NCBI GenBank assembly: GCA_000193795.2
Contig: AEPI01000040.1
Location: forward strand, 1-64,000
Direction of reading: 5' to 3'
Length of the DNA: 64,000 nucleotides
Source of the DNA: Neisseria lactamica NS19
Lineage (GTDB): Bacteria; Pseudomonadota; Gammaproteobacteria; Burkholderiales; Neisseriaceae
In this document: positions 34,945 through 44,119 of the stretch, one piece after another
Layout of the letters: the number at the start of each line of letters is the position of its first letter
Numbering within the stretch: the stretch's first letter is position 1
The notes under the pieces: model-generated
What the model was told of the DNA's origin: nothing
The model's database searches: none
Seen by the model: the letters and a program-made list of their open reading frames with translations, nothing else
Program-made: the position numbers and the translations under genes

Positions 34945-35523
34945 ATGAATATTTTATTATTAGACGGCGGCAAAGCGTTCGGACATTCTCACGGCGGGTT
35001 AAACCACACGCTTCATCAAAAAGCGAAAGAAGTTTTGACCGCGCTCGGACACAATGTCAAAGAAACCGTGATTGATGCAGGCTATGATGTTGAGGCAGAA
35101 ATCGAAAAATTCTTGTGGATGGATGCCGTGATTTGGCAAATGCCGGGCTGGTGGATGCACGAGCCTTGGACAGTGAAGAAATACATAGATGAAGTATTAA
35201 CCGGCGGACACGGCAAGCTTTATCACAGTGATGGCCGTCATCGTGTTAACCCAACTGAAGGCTACGGCACAGGCGGTTTGTTGCAAGGCAAAAAACACAT
35301 GCTTTCGCTTACTTGGAATGCGCCGATTGAAGCGTTCACTCGCGAAGGCGACTTCTTCGAAGGCAAAGGCGTGGATGCGTTGTATATGCACTTCCACAAA
35401 CTCAACGAGTTCATCGGCTTGACCCGTCTGCCGACATTCTTATGTAACGATGTGATTAAAAATCCGCAAGTGGAAAAATACCTGGCAGATTATCAGGCAC
35501 ACTTGGAAAAAGTGTTCGGCTAA
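34945..35523 (+). CDS. mdaB: NADPH:quinone reductase MdaB
   Basis: Flavodoxin-fold NAD(P)H:quinone oxidoreductase of 192 residues that reduces quinones by two electrons and protects against oxidative stress. Features are MNILLLDGGKAFGHSHGGLN, the conserved QMPGWWMHEPWTVKKYIDEV and the LSLTWNAPIEAF block. It is divergent from crgA, which controls it in meningococci. GAGGTAAC precedes the ATG. A strong hairpin terminator lies about 120 bp downstream. Confidence 0.95.
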   Translation: MNILLLDGGKAFGHSHGGLNHTLHQKAKEVLTALGHNVKETVIDAGYDVEAEIEKFLWMDAVIWQMPGWWMHEPWTVKKYIDEVLTGGHGKLYHSDGRHRVNPTEGYGTGGLLQGKKHMLSLTWNAPIEAFTREGDFFEGKGVDALYMHFHKLNEFIGLTRLPTFLCNDVIKNPQVEKYLADYQAHLEKVFG

Positions 35524-35640
35524 TTAAAAATCCATCTTCAATACGGAGATGGATTGTGTTTATTTTATTGATTTTGTGTCAGTTTCAGATGGGGTGCTTA
35601 TTCGGACGGGCCGTCTGAAAATGTTTGCCCCAATGCAAAA

Positions 35641-35684
35641 AATCACTGCAAACCTTCACAAACGGGGTTTGCAGTGATTTTTTC
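35641..35684 (+). terminator. Strong terminator downstream of mdaB
   Basis: AATCACTGCAAACC pairs perfectly with GGTTTGCAGTGATT and is followed by TTTTTC. Confidence 0.88.
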
Positions 35685-35728
35685 AAATCAAACAGATTTA
35701 AAACCTGCGCCGAATTGTTCAGACGGCA

Positions 35729-37114
35729 TTATTTTTTCAGTTCGGACAAAATGTCATCCACGGTTTTCTTCGCATCTCCGAAACACATTACGCTGTTTTC
35801 ATTGAAAAACAGTGGGTTCTGTACACCTGCGTAGCCGGTGCTCATCGAGCGTTTGAAGACGACGACTTCTTTTGCTTTCCACACTTCTAAAACCGGCATA
35901 CCCGCAATCGGGCTGTTCGGGTCGGTTTGGGCGGCGGGGTTGACGGTGTCGTTCGCGCCGATGACCAAGACTACATCGGTTTCGGGGAAGTCGTCGTTGA
36001 TTTCGTCCATTTCCAAAACGATGTCGTAGGGGACTTTGGCTTCGGCAAGCAGTACGTTCATATGACCGGGCAGGCGGCCGGCGACGGGGTGGATGCCGAA
36101 GCGCACTTCGGTGCCGTTTTTACGCAAAAGCTCGGTGATTTCGGCAACGGGGTATTGCGCTTGTGCGACTGCCATACCGTAGCCCGGGGTGATAATGACA
36201 CTGTTTGCGCCTTTCAGCATTTCGGCAACATCGGCGGCTTTGACTTCCCGGTATTCCCCTATCTCTTGGCTGCCGGAAGATGATGTGCCGCTGTCGCTGC
36301 CGAAACCGCCGGCAATCACGGAAACAAACGAGCGGTTCATGGCTTTGCACATAATATAGGACAGAATCGCGCCGCTTGAGCCGACCAGCGCGCCGGTAAC
36401 GATGAGCAGGTCGTTGGAGAGCATAAAGCCTGCCGCCGCAGCCGCCCAGCCGGAGTAGGAGTTGAGCATAGATACAACCACGGGCATATCCGCTCCGCCG
36501 ATGGAGGCGACCAAGTGCCAGCCGAATGCGAGGGCGATCAGAGTCATGATCAGCAGGATGAAGCCGCTGCCGTCAATGCCGACAAATACGAGCAGCAACA
36601 CAAACGATACGGCAAGCGCCAGTGCGTTGAGCTTGTGTTTGGCAGGCAGTTGCAGCGGGCTGCTGCTGATTTTGCCGTTTAGCTTGCCGAATGCGACCAG
36701 CGAGCCGGTAAAGGTTACCGCGCCGATGAAGATGCCCAAGTAGACTTCGACCAGATGGATGGTGTGCATATCGTGCGAAACGTTGCCCGGTGCGATATAG
36801 CTGTTGAAGCCGACCAAAACCGCCGCCAAGCCGACGAAGCTGTGCAAGAGCGCAATCAGTTCGGGCATTTCGGTCATTTCTACCTTTTTGGCTTTGTAGA
36901 TGCCGATTGCCGCGCCGATGAGCATGGCGATGATCATCCAGCCCAGTCCGTGGGTGTTTTCGGAAAAGACCGTTACGAAAAGGGCGACTGCCATGCCGGC
37001 GATACCGGAATAACAGCCCTGTTTGGCGGTTTCCTGCTTGGACAGTCCCGCCAGCGAGAAAATAAATAAAATTGCGGCAACGATATACGCCGCTGTTACG
37101 AGTCCTGAAGACAT
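35729..37114 (-). CDS. pntB: NAD(P) transhydrogenase subunit beta
   Basis: Inner-membrane proton-pumping transhydrogenase beta subunit, 461 residues, transferring hydride between NADH and NADP+. About nine membrane helices are followed by the NADP(H)-binding domain III, with PGYGMAVAQAQYPVAEITELL and VIGANDTVNPAAQTDPNSPI. The length matches E. coli PntB. It lies downstream of pntA and a MAPEG-like gene on the same strand; an inverted DUS pair at 37148-37189 sits before it, so its expression may be partly separate. Confidence 0.96.
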   Translation of the reverse strand: MSSGLVTAAYIVAAILFIFSLAGLSKQETAKQGCYSGIAGMAVALFVTVFSENTHGLGWMIIAMLIGAAIGIYKAKKVEMTEMPELIALLHSFVGLAAVLVGFNSYIAPGNVSHDMHTIHLVEVYLGIFIGAVTFTGSLVAFGKLNGKISSSPLQLPAKHKLNALALAVSFVLLLVFVGIDGSGFILLIMTLIALAFGWHLVASIGGADMPVVVSMLNSYSGWAAAAAGFMLSNDLLIVTGALVGSSGAILSYIMCKAMNRSFVSVIAGGFGSDSGTSSSGSQEIGEYREVKAADVAEMLKGANSVIITPGYGMAVAQAQYPVAEITELLRKNGTEVRFGIHPVAGRLPGHMNVLLAEAKVPYDIVLEMDEINDDFPETDVVLVIGANDTVNPAAQTDPNSPIAGMPVLEVWKAKEVVVFKRSMSTGYAGVQNPLFFNENSVMCFGDAKKTVDDILSELKK

Positions 37115-37147
37115 GGAAATTCTCCGATTTTCGATGATTTGTTTTTA

Positions 37148-37189
37148 ATGCCGTCTGAAAAATTGACGTTCGTGTTTTCAGACGGCATC
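37148..37189 (-). terminator. Inverted DUS pair upstream of pntB
   Basis: ATGCCGTCTGAA and complement with an 18-base loop, inside the pntA-MAPEG-pntB series; partial termination is possible. Confidence 0.65.
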
Positions 37190-37193
37190 TGTT

Positions 37194-37577
37194 TCAAGCA
37201 GCCGCGACAAACAGACCGACGGTGCAGACAAATCCGCCTGCCCACATCAGTGAGCGCATGGCGGCTTTGTCGGCGATATAGCACCAGATAAAGGCAAGGC
37301 GGAACAGGATGAACAGGCCGGCAAGCGTGTTGATGGTCGATTGCGCCGCATTGCCGGTTGCGTGTGCCGTCAAAACGGCGGCGGCAAACGGTGCAAATGC
37401 TTCAAAACCGTTTTGCTGCGCGGCATGGGCACGGGCAGCGGCACCTTGGGTACGCGCCAGAAAATCACGGGGATGATGATTGTCGCTGAAGCGGAATCCG
37501 CCGGTTTTTTTGGCATACGCCGCACAAAAAAGCGGCAATAAGCAGGCAATCAGGATGCACCAATAGGCAAAAGTCAT
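37194..37577 (-). CDS. MAPEG-family membrane protein
   Basis: A 127-residue protein with four predicted membrane helices and the MAPEG pattern ARAHAAQQNGFEAFAPFAAAVL, in which the Glu and Asn-Gly are conserved. MAPEG proteins include glutathione-dependent membrane enzymes, but bacterial members like this one mostly have no known substrate. It starts 3 bp after the pntA stop, so it is probably translated from the same message, and it separates pntA from pntB. Confidence 0.83.
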   Translation of the reverse strand: MTFAYWCILIACLLPLFCAAYAKKTGGFRFSDNHHPRDFLARTQGAAARAHAAQQNGFEAFAPFAAAVLTAHATGNAAQSTINTLAGLFILFRLAFIWCYIADKAAMRSLMWAGGFVCTVGLFVAAA

Positions 37578-37580
37578 GCT

Positions 37581-39122
37581 TTACCCTTTCCTAAACATAT
37601 TCAGCATCCGCCGCGTAACGAAAAAGCCGCCGAAGATATTGATGCCGGCAATCAGGATGGCGATGAAGGCAAGCAGGGTAACGAAACCGTTGCCTTGGCT
37701 GATTTGCAGCAGCGCGCCGACGACGATGATGCCGGAGATGGCGTTGGTTACGGACATCAGCGGGGTATGCAGCGAGTGGCTGACGTTCCAGACGACGTAG
37801 TAGCCGATAACGCAGGCGAGGACGAACACGATAAAGTGGTTCAAGAATGCTGCGGGTGCGACCGCTCCGACCCACAGTACCAATACGGCGGCGATAACGG
37901 CAGGAGCGAGTTTTTTCCACAAGGGAACGGGTTTCGGCTCGGGCTTGGCGGCAGGCGCGGCTTTTTCAGACGGCGTTTGCTGCGGCTGGGCGGAAACCTG
38001 AATCGGCGGAGGCGGGAAAGTAATTTCGCCGTCGCGGGTAACGGTCATATTGCGGATAATCACGTCTTCAAAATCCAGCGTAATTTCGCCGTCTTTGTTC
38101 GGACTTAACAGCTTGGTCAGGTTGACCAAGTTGGTGGCGTAAAGCTGGGAAGACTGTCCGGCAAGGCGGTTTGCCATGTCGGTGTAGCCGATGATTTTCA
38201 CGCCGTTGCCGGTTACGGACAATTCGCCCGGGCGGGTGAGTTCGCAGTTGCCGCCCGTTGCCGCCGCCAAATCGACGATGACGGAGCCGGATTTCATGCT
38301 TTCCACCATTTCTTTGGTAATCAGCTTGGGCGCGGGTTTGCCAGGAATGGCGGCGGTAGTGATGATGATGTCCACTTCTTTTGCCTGCTCGGCAAAGAGC
38401 TTCATCTCGGCGGCGATAAATTCGTCGCTCATCACTTTGGCGTAGCCGTCGCCGCTGCCGCCCGATTCTTGCGGAAAGTCGAGTTTCAGGAACTTACCGC
38501 CCATCGATTCGATTTGTTCCGCCACTTCCAAGCGGGTATCGAACGCGCGCACCACTGCGCCGAGCGAGTTTGCCGTACCGATCGCCGCCAAACCCGCCAC
38601 ACCTGCACCAATCACCAAAACCTGCGCAGGCGGCACTTTGCCGGCGGCAGTAATTTGACCGGTGAAGAAACGGCCGAAAGCGTTGGCAGCTTCAATCACG
38701 GCGCGGTAGCCGCTGATGTTTGCCATCGAAGATAAAGCGTCCAAAGCCTGCGCGCGGGAAATGCGGGGAACCATGTCCATCGCCAGCGCGTTCACTTTCT
38801 TGGCGCGCAAGGCTTCGACCAAAGCCTCGTTTTGGCGCGGCCACAGGAAGCTGACGATGGTTTGCCCTTCTTTGAGCAGCGGCAGCTCGCCTTCGGACGG
38901 CGCGTTGACCTTATAAATCAAAGGGCAGGCCCAAACCGTCGCTTTGTCGGCAACGGTCGCGCCTGCCGCTTGGTAAGCCGCATCGTCCAAACTTGCTGCC
39001 AAACCTGCGCCGCTTTCGACAACGGTTTCAAAGCCCAGTTTGCCCAGCAGGGCAACGGTGGCGGGCGTGCAGGCGACGCGGGTTTCGCCGGATAATGACT
39101 CGCGTGGGATACCGATTTTCAT
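37581..39122 (-). CDS. pntA: NAD(P) transhydrogenase subunit alpha
   Basis: Alpha subunit, 513 residues, of the full-length fused type. The NAD(H)-binding domain I carries VLVIGAGVAGLAAIGTANSL and AVVRAFDTRLEVAEQIESMGG. A Pro/Ala-rich linker (about 375-410, encoded partly by a DUS variant) leads to three or four C-terminal membrane helices. The frame extends to 39236, but MKIGIPRESLSGETRVACTP at 39122 is the family start. First gene of pntA-MAPEG-pntB. Confidence 0.96.
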   Translation of the reverse strand: MKIGIPRESLSGETRVACTPATVALLGKLGFETVVESGAGLAASLDDAAYQAAGATVADKATVWACPLIYKVNAPSEGELPLLKEGQTIVSFLWPRQNEALVEALRAKKVNALAMDMVPRISRAQALDALSSMANISGYRAVIEAANAFGRFFTGQITAAGKVPPAQVLVIGAGVAGLAAIGTANSLGAVVRAFDTRLEVAEQIESMGGKFLKLDFPQESGGSGDGYAKVMSDEFIAAEMKLFAEQAKEVDIIITTAAIPGKPAPKLITKEMVESMKSGSVIVDLAAATGGNCELTRPGELSVTGNGVKIIGYTDMANRLAGQSSQLYATNLVNLTKLLSPNKDGEITLDFEDVIIRNMTVTRDGEITFPPPPIQVSAQPQQTPSEKAAPAAKPEPKPVPLWKKLAPAVIAAVLVLWVGAVAPAAFLNHFIVFVLACVIGYYVVWNVSHSLHTPLMSVTNAISGIIVVGALLQISQGNGFVTLLAFIAILIAGINIFGGFFVTRRMLNMFRKG

Positions 39123-39271
39123 CTCTGAATCCTTTTCGGGTTGTCTGTATATAAATGTTAATATATTTCGGATAATCCCCTTATAGCGAATTTTCAGCGG
39201 GCTGGCAATAGTTAAGCCGACAATTCGGCATTTCATCCCTGTATTGCCTTACAAATACTGCCGTCTGCGTT

Positions 39272-39426
39272 TATAGTGGATTAACAAAAACCAGTACGGC
39301 GTTGTCTCGCCTTAGCTCAAAGAGAACGATTCTCTAAGGTGCTGAAGCACCAAGTGAATCGGTTCCGTACTATTTGTACTGTCTGCGGCTTCGCCGCCTT
39401 GTCCTGATTTTTGTTAATCCACTATA
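39272..39426. repeat. Long Correia element (155 bp)
   Basis: Complete ends and internal block, between the divergent pntA and serB genes, where its promoter-like ends could influence either. The rest of 39123-39510 shows only a TATAAT (39483-39488) close to serB. Confidence 0.94.
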
Positions 39427-39482
39427 AAATCATTTCTCAAACATACGGTTTGAAAGCCGTAACACGCTTCACTGTTTCACTA

Positions 39483-39488
39483 TATAAT
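39483..39488 (+). promoter_or_regulatory. -10 box of serB
   Basis: TATAAT 23 bases before the serB ATG, just outside the Correia element; the TTTCAC upstream is a weak -35. Confidence 0.45.
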
Positions 39489-39510
39489 CCGCATTTTTTG
39501 AGCCGCCGTT

Positions 39511-40344
39511 ATGCCGCAAGCCCTCGTCCTCCAATTTCCCTCCGCCGAAGCCCTGCCTTCCTCCCTCCTTTCCCGCCTGCCGGAGTCTGATTATGCTGAT
39601 GAAAAGCGTATGCGTTTTATCGTTGAAGAAGGATTTTCTTTAAGCGAAGCGGACGCGGCGTTGCTTGGCAGCCGTCAAATCGACCACGCCGTTTTGCCGG
39701 ATATGGATTTCGGCGGACTCGGTTTGATTGTCAGCGATATGGATTCGACGCTGATAACCATCGAATGCATCGATGAAATTGCGGCGTGTGCCGGCTTGAA
39801 GGAACGCGTGGCGGAAATTACCGAGCGCGCCATGCGCGGAGAGTTGGATTTCGAGCAGTCGTTGCGCAGCCGAGTCGCCCTGTTGGCGGGATTGGACGAA
39901 AGTGTCTTGGCGGAAGTTTATGAAAACGTTTTGAAGCTCTCGCCCGGTGCGGAATTTTTGTTGGACGAATGCAAAAGGCACAATGTGAAATTCCTGCTGG
40001 TGTCCGGCGGGTTCACGTTTTTCACCGAAAGGCTGCAACAACGGCTCGGCTTCGAATACCAACACGCCAATGTTTTGGAAATAGAAAACGGTAAGCTGAC
40101 CGGCCGTCTGAAAGGCAGAATCATCGACGCGCAGGCAAAGGCGGACTTATTGCGCGAATACCGCAGCCGCCTCGGATTGCAGCCGTATCAGGTGTTGGCG
40201 GTGGGCGACGGTGCGAACGATATTCCGATGCTCAAAGAAGCGGGCGTAGGCGTGGCCTACCGCGCCAAACCGAAAGCGCAGGCGGTCGCCGATGCCTGCA
40301 TCAACTTTGGCGGTTTGGAGCGTGTACGCGGCCTGTTTGGATAG
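39511..40344 (+). CDS. serB: Phosphoserine phosphatase
   Basis: HAD-superfamily phosphatase of 277 residues, last step of serine synthesis. Motif I is VSDMDSTLI with nucleophile Asp, motif II LLVSGGFTFF, and motif III/IV AVGDGANDIPMLKEAG. A short N-terminal domain without a clear ACT fold precedes the HAD core. It is monocistronic, ending at an inverted DUS pair. Confidence 0.96.
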   Translation: MPQALVLQFPSAEALPSSLLSRLPESDYADEKRMRFIVEEGFSLSEADAALLGSRQIDHAVLPDMDFGGLGLIVSDMDSTLITIECIDEIAACAGLKERVAEITERAMRGELDFEQSLRSRVALLAGLDESVLAEVYENVLKLSPGAEFLLDECKRHNVKFLLVSGGFTFFTERLQQRLGFEYQHANVLEIENGKLTGRLKGRIIDAQAKADLLREYRSRLGLQPYQVLAVGDGANDIPMLKEAGVGVAYRAKPKAQAVADACINFGGLERVRGLFG

Positions 40345-40359
40345 GCGGACAGGAAACGG

Positions 40360-40393
40360 ATGCCGTCTGAAAAACGTGTTCAGACGGCATTTG
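40360..40393 (+). terminator. Inverted DUS pair after serB
   Basis: ATGCCGTCTGAA and complement with a seven-base loop, 16 bp after the stop. Confidence 0.82.
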
Positions 40394-41104
40394 AACGGCA
40401 GGAACGACAGTGGGACGCAGAAAACTTTGGTTTGCCTTGGCAGCAGCGGGCGTTATCGGCGGTTTGGTCGGCATTGTGCTGACGGAACTGATGCACTTCA
40501 TACAGCATACGGCATACGGTTATGGCACGGACGGTGCGTACATATCGTTCCGTGAGGGTGTGGCCCGTGCTTCGGAAGGGCGGCGTTTGGGCGTATTGAT
40601 CCTGTGCGGTATGTTGGTAGGCGGCTGGTGGTTGCTGAAGGCCTTGGGCAAACCGTTAATCGGAATCAAGGCGGCATTGAAGCAGCCGTTGCAGGGGCTG
40701 CCGTTTCTGACGACGGTTTTCCATGTTCTGCTGCAAATCATAACGGTCGGACTCGGTTCGCCGCTCGGACGGGAAGTGGCACCGCGTGAAATGACTTCCG
40801 CGTTTGCTTTTGCCGGCGGCAGGCGGTTGGGTTTGGATGAGGACGAAATGAGGCTGCTGATTGCTTGCGCCTCGGGTGCGGGTTTGGCGGCCGTGTATAA
40901 CGTGCCGCTCGCCTCCACGCTTTTTATCCTCGAAGCCATGCTGGGCGTGTGGACGCAGCAAGCCGTCGCCGCCGCATTGCTGACTTCAGTCATCGCCACC
41001 GCCGTCGCGCGCATTGGCTTGGGCGACGTGCAGCAATATCATCCGTCCAACCTTACCGTCAACACCTCATTCTGAAAGATTTCAGGCTGCTTATATGCAG
41101 GTTA

Positions 41105-41389
41105 CTATTTCTTTTCGGGCGGAATGAAAAGGAAAACCGCACCGAGAATAAGGGGAAGCAGAAATCGGGCATAGGGATACAACGGATGATCGACATGCCA
41201 ATAGCCGTATCCCCTACGAGTAGGAATAATGTCGTATTCGTAAGTATCGGGGAAGAAGTTGATCCATACTGTCACAATTACCCAGATAGTGAGCTTTCTA
41301 TGGTTGGCTACCCACCGCACCGGCTTGCTGTTGCGGATGCTTTCCGGTACCACTTTTTCCCATATCCAACGAAAAAACAGCAGATACAT
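41105..41389 (-). CDS. Small membrane protein in the ClC insertion
   Basis: Ninety-four residues from the ATG at 41389, which has a GGGGGG ribosome site close upstream. Two hydrophobic segments are seen: KLTIWVIVTVWINFF (about 42-56) and FLLPLILGAVFLFI (about 75-90). The family was not recognised. It follows another small leftward frame by 16 bp, giving a two-gene cassette. It could be an immunity-type partner, but nothing in the sequence proves this. Confidence 0.5.
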   Translation of the reverse strand: MYLLFFRWIWEKVVPESIRNSKPVRWVANHRKLTIWVIVTVWINFFPDTYEYDIIPTRRGYGYWHVDHPLYPYARFLLPLILGAVFLFIPPEKK

Positions 41390-41405
41390 ACCTGCCCCCC
41401 TGCGG

Positions 41406-41678
41406 TTACAAGCCCAGCAGTTCGATTTCGACTTTTGAACGCCAACGGGCTTGTGCCGTAACAATACACATTCTTAATTTTCGGTCTGCCGCGCTGTATT
41501 TAATCCAGCTTTTAATAAAAGCCTCCAATACTTTGAGCGCGTTGTTAAGGCCGACTGCTTTATTAAACCACAATCGTTTGATTTCCTTAGCGGTTGCATC
41601 CCTGCCTTTGCTGATCAGGTATTCATCAAACGGCACGTTGCCGAAAAGCAGCTTCAGCTCGTCCGGAAGCTGTTCCAT
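41406..41678 (-). CDS. Unknown 90-residue protein or gene fragment in the ClC insertion
   Basis: Reads MEQLPDELKLLFGNVPF... to KVEIELLGL. The segment ATAKEIKRLWFNKAVGLNNALKVLEAF looks like a real helical domain. No good ribosome site precedes the ATG and the open frame continues upstream into antisense ClC sequence, so it may be the 3' end of a larger gene cut at the insertion boundary. Confidence 0.45.
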   Translation of the reverse strand: MEQLPDELKLLFGNVPFDEYLISKGRDATAKEIKRLWFNKAVGLNNALKVLEAFIKSWIKYSAADRKLRMCIVTAQARWRSKVEIELLGL

Positions 41679-42311
41679 AACGCTGCCGGCAATGCCGTCA
41701 GCCAGTACGGCCAGCGGTTTCAAACGCTCATGGCATGCGCCGAACTTTGGTTTTCCACCGTCATCGGCCCGATACTGGGCGCAGCCGCCGTCTTTTTCCA
41801 GTGTACCGCCCAAAAGTTCCCCTTTATCAAGCGCGACAATATCAAAATTATTCCCTTGGCCGTCTGTATGTTTGTGCTCATCGGCGTGATTTCCGTCTGG
41901 TTTCCCGAGATTTTGGGCAACGGCAAAGCGGGCAACCAACTGACCTTTGGCGGATTGACCGATTGGCAACACAGCCTTGAGCCGACCGCGGTCAAATGGC
42001 TGGTCGTCTTGATGGCGCTGGAGGTAGGCGCATACGGCGGCCTGATTACCCCGTCCATGATGCTCGGCAGCACCATCGCCTTTGCCGCAGCAGCCGCGTG
42101 GAACAGCGTTTTCCCCGAAATGTCGTCAGAAAGCGCAGCCATTGTCGGCGCCGCCGTTTTCCTCGGCGTTTCCCTCAAAATGCCCCTGACGGCCATAGCC
42201 TTTATTTTGGAACTTACCTACGCACCCGTTGCCCTGCTTATGCCCTTATGCGCAGGCATGGCGGGCGCAGTATGGGTGGCAAAGAAAATGGGATTCAAAT
42301 AGGCAAAATTA

Positions 42312-42346
42312 AAATGCCGTCTGAAACCAAGTTTCAGACGGCATTT
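42312..42346 (+). terminator. Inverted DUS pair after the ClC gene
   Basis: AAATGCCGTCTGAAAC and exact complement with a three-base loop. Confidence 0.85.
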
Positions 42347-42466
42347 GACAATAAAATTGTTAACAATATTTGCAAAAACCTACTGCCGGAAAGTGGAAAA
42401 TAGCGGATAATACCGCCCCGACAACATTACCGTTTCCCATCCCAACGTCAGAAAAAGGAAATCCCT

Positions 42467-44047
42467 ATGCCTTCCATCAAACGCGCCCTAATCAGCCTGT
42501 CCGACAAGACAGGCGCAGTCGAATTTGCCCAAACCCTGCACAAGCTCGGTGTCGAAATCCTTTCTACCGGCGGCACGGCGAAGCTGCTTGCCGATGCGGG
42601 CGTTCCCGTGATTGAAGTTGCCGACTACACCGGTTTCCCCGAAATGCTCGACGGCCGCGTGAAAACCCTGCATCCGAAAATCCACGGCGGTATTTTGGGC
42701 CGGCGCGATTTGAGTGAACACGTCGCCAAGATGGAAGAACACGGCATCGGCAATATCGACCTCGTGTGCGTCAACCTTTACCCCTTCGCCGCCACCATCG
42801 CCAAACCAAACTGCACGCTGGAAGACGCGATTGAAAACATCGACATCGGCGGCCCGACTATGGTGCGCTCCGCTGCGAAAAACTGGAAACACGTCGCCAT
42901 CGTTACCGACACCGCCGATTTCCCGGCCATTGCCGCCGAACTCGAAGCCAACAACGGCGCGTTGAGCGACAAAACCCGCTTCAACCTTTCACGCAAAGCG
43001 TTCAGCCACACCGCCCAATACGACGGTATGATTTCCAACTACCTGACCTCGCTTTCAGACGGCGTTTTGAGCGGAGAGCCTGAAATCGCCGGATTCCCCG
43101 GCCGGTTCAACCAAAGCTGGATTAAAGTACAAGACATGCGCTACGGCGAAAATCCGCACCAGCGCGCCGCGTTCTACCGCGATATTCACCCCGCCGCAGG
43201 CAGCCTCGCCGCCTACAAACAACTGCAAGGCAAAGAATTGTCGTACAACAACATTGCCGATGCCGATGCCGCTTGGGAAGCCGTCAAATCCTTCGACGCA
43301 CCCGCCTGCGTGATTGTGAAACACGCCAATCCTTGCGGCGTCGCCGTTGCAGCCGATACCTTGACCGCCTACAAGCTCGCCTACGCTACCGACACCACCA
43401 GCGCGTTCGGCGGCATCATCGCCTTCAACCGTGAAATCGACGGCGCAACCGTCAAACACATTACCGACAATCAGTTTATGGAAGTCCTGATGGCGCCGAA
43501 GTTCACCGCCGAAGCCCTCGAAATCGCCGCCGCCAAGAAAAACGTGCGCGTATTGGAAGTGCCTCTTGAAGCAGGCGCAAACCGCTTCGAACTCAAACGC
43601 GTCGGCGGCGGACTGTTGGTGCAAACGCCCGACATCTGCCGCATCAGCCGCGCCGATTTGAAAGTCGTCTCCAAACGCCAACCGACCGAGCAGGAATGGA
43701 ACGATTTGCTGTTCGTCTGGAACGTCGCAAAATACGTCAAATCCAACGCCATCGTGTTCGGCAAAGGCGGACAAACCTACGGCATCGGTGCAGGCCAAAT
43801 GAGCCGCGTGGACAGCACCCGCATCGCCGCCCGCAAAGCGCAAGATGCCAATTTCGACCTCAACGGCGCGTGTGCCGCATCCGATGCCTTCTTCCCCTTC
43901 CGCGACGGCGTGGATGTGATTGCCGAACAGGGCATTAAAGCCATCATCCATCCGGCAGGTTCGATGCGCGATCAAGAAGTCTTCGACGCGGCAGACGAAC
44001 ACGGTATTGCGATGGTGGTAACCGGCATCCGCCACTTCCGCCATTAA
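42467..44047 (+). CDS. purH: Bifunctional AICAR transformylase / IMP cyclohydrolase
   Basis: Last two steps of IMP synthesis in a 526-residue two-domain enzyme. The N-terminal MGS-like cyclohydrolase domain has LISLSDKTGAVEFAQTL and the GGTAKLL block. The C-terminal transformylase domain has VIVKHANPCGVA, TSAFGGIIAFNREID and a closing AIIHPAGSMRDQEVFDAADE. AAAGGAAA precedes the ATG. It uses 10-formyl-THF, the product of Fhs (5.0 kb). It ends at an inverted DUS pair. Confidence 0.97.
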   Translation: MPSIKRALISLSDKTGAVEFAQTLHKLGVEILSTGGTAKLLADAGVPVIEVADYTGFPEMLDGRVKTLHPKIHGGILGRRDLSEHVAKMEEHGIGNIDLVCVNLYPFAATIAKPNCTLEDAIENIDIGGPTMVRSAAKNWKHVAIVTDTADFPAIAAELEANNGALSDKTRFNLSRKAFSHTAQYDGMISNYLTSLSDGVLSGEPEIAGFPGRFNQSWIKVQDMRYGENPHQRAAFYRDIHPAAGSLAAYKQLQGKELSYNNIADADAAWEAVKSFDAPACVIVKHANPCGVAVAADTLTAYKLAYATDTTSAFGGIIAFNREIDGATVKHITDNQFMEVLMAPKFTAEALEIAAAKKNVRVLEVPLEAGANRFELKRVGGGLLVQTPDICRISRADLKVVSKRQPTEQEWNDLLFVWNVAKYVKSNAIVFGKGGQTYGIGAGQMSRVDSTRIAARKAQDANFDLNGACAASDAFFPFRDGVDVIAEQGIKAIIHPAGSMRDQEVFDAADEHGIAMVVTGIRHFRH

Positions 44048-44063
44048 GGCAGATGAACAAGGC

Positions 44064-44097
44064 AATGCCGTCTGAAGGGCTTTCAGACGGCATTTTC
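44064..44097 (+). terminator. Inverted DUS pair after purH
   Basis: ATGCCGTCTGAA and complement with a five-base loop and TTTT. Confidence 0.85.
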
Positions 44098-44119
44098 GCG
44101 CTATTTACCGTAATCCTGA

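Larger units (their letters stand above)
40410..42302 (+). pseudogene. ClC-type chloride channel/antiporter gene split by an insertion
   Basis: Two pieces of one ClC-family membrane protein. Codons from GTG 40410 to 41075 encode the N-terminal half with the GLGSPLGREVAPREMTSAFA signature (GxxGxE region) and ACASGAGLAAVYNVPLAS, ending ...VNTSF then a stop. From about 41715 to 42302 the C-terminal half resumes in the same frame, with WFPEILGNGKAGNQ, VGAYGGLITPSMMLG and GVSLKMPLTAIAFILELTY. Between them lies about 0.64 kb with two leftward small reading frames and no channel sequence. The parts total about the length of a small bacterial ClC, so little of the gene is lost. A functional product is unlikely. 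An inverted DUS pair follows. Confidence 0.82.

Noticed and set aside
41533..41889. A 118-codon rightward gene over the ClC insertion boundary
   Set aside because: It crosses the joint in a frame different from the ClC remainder and is complementary to the leftward frames.
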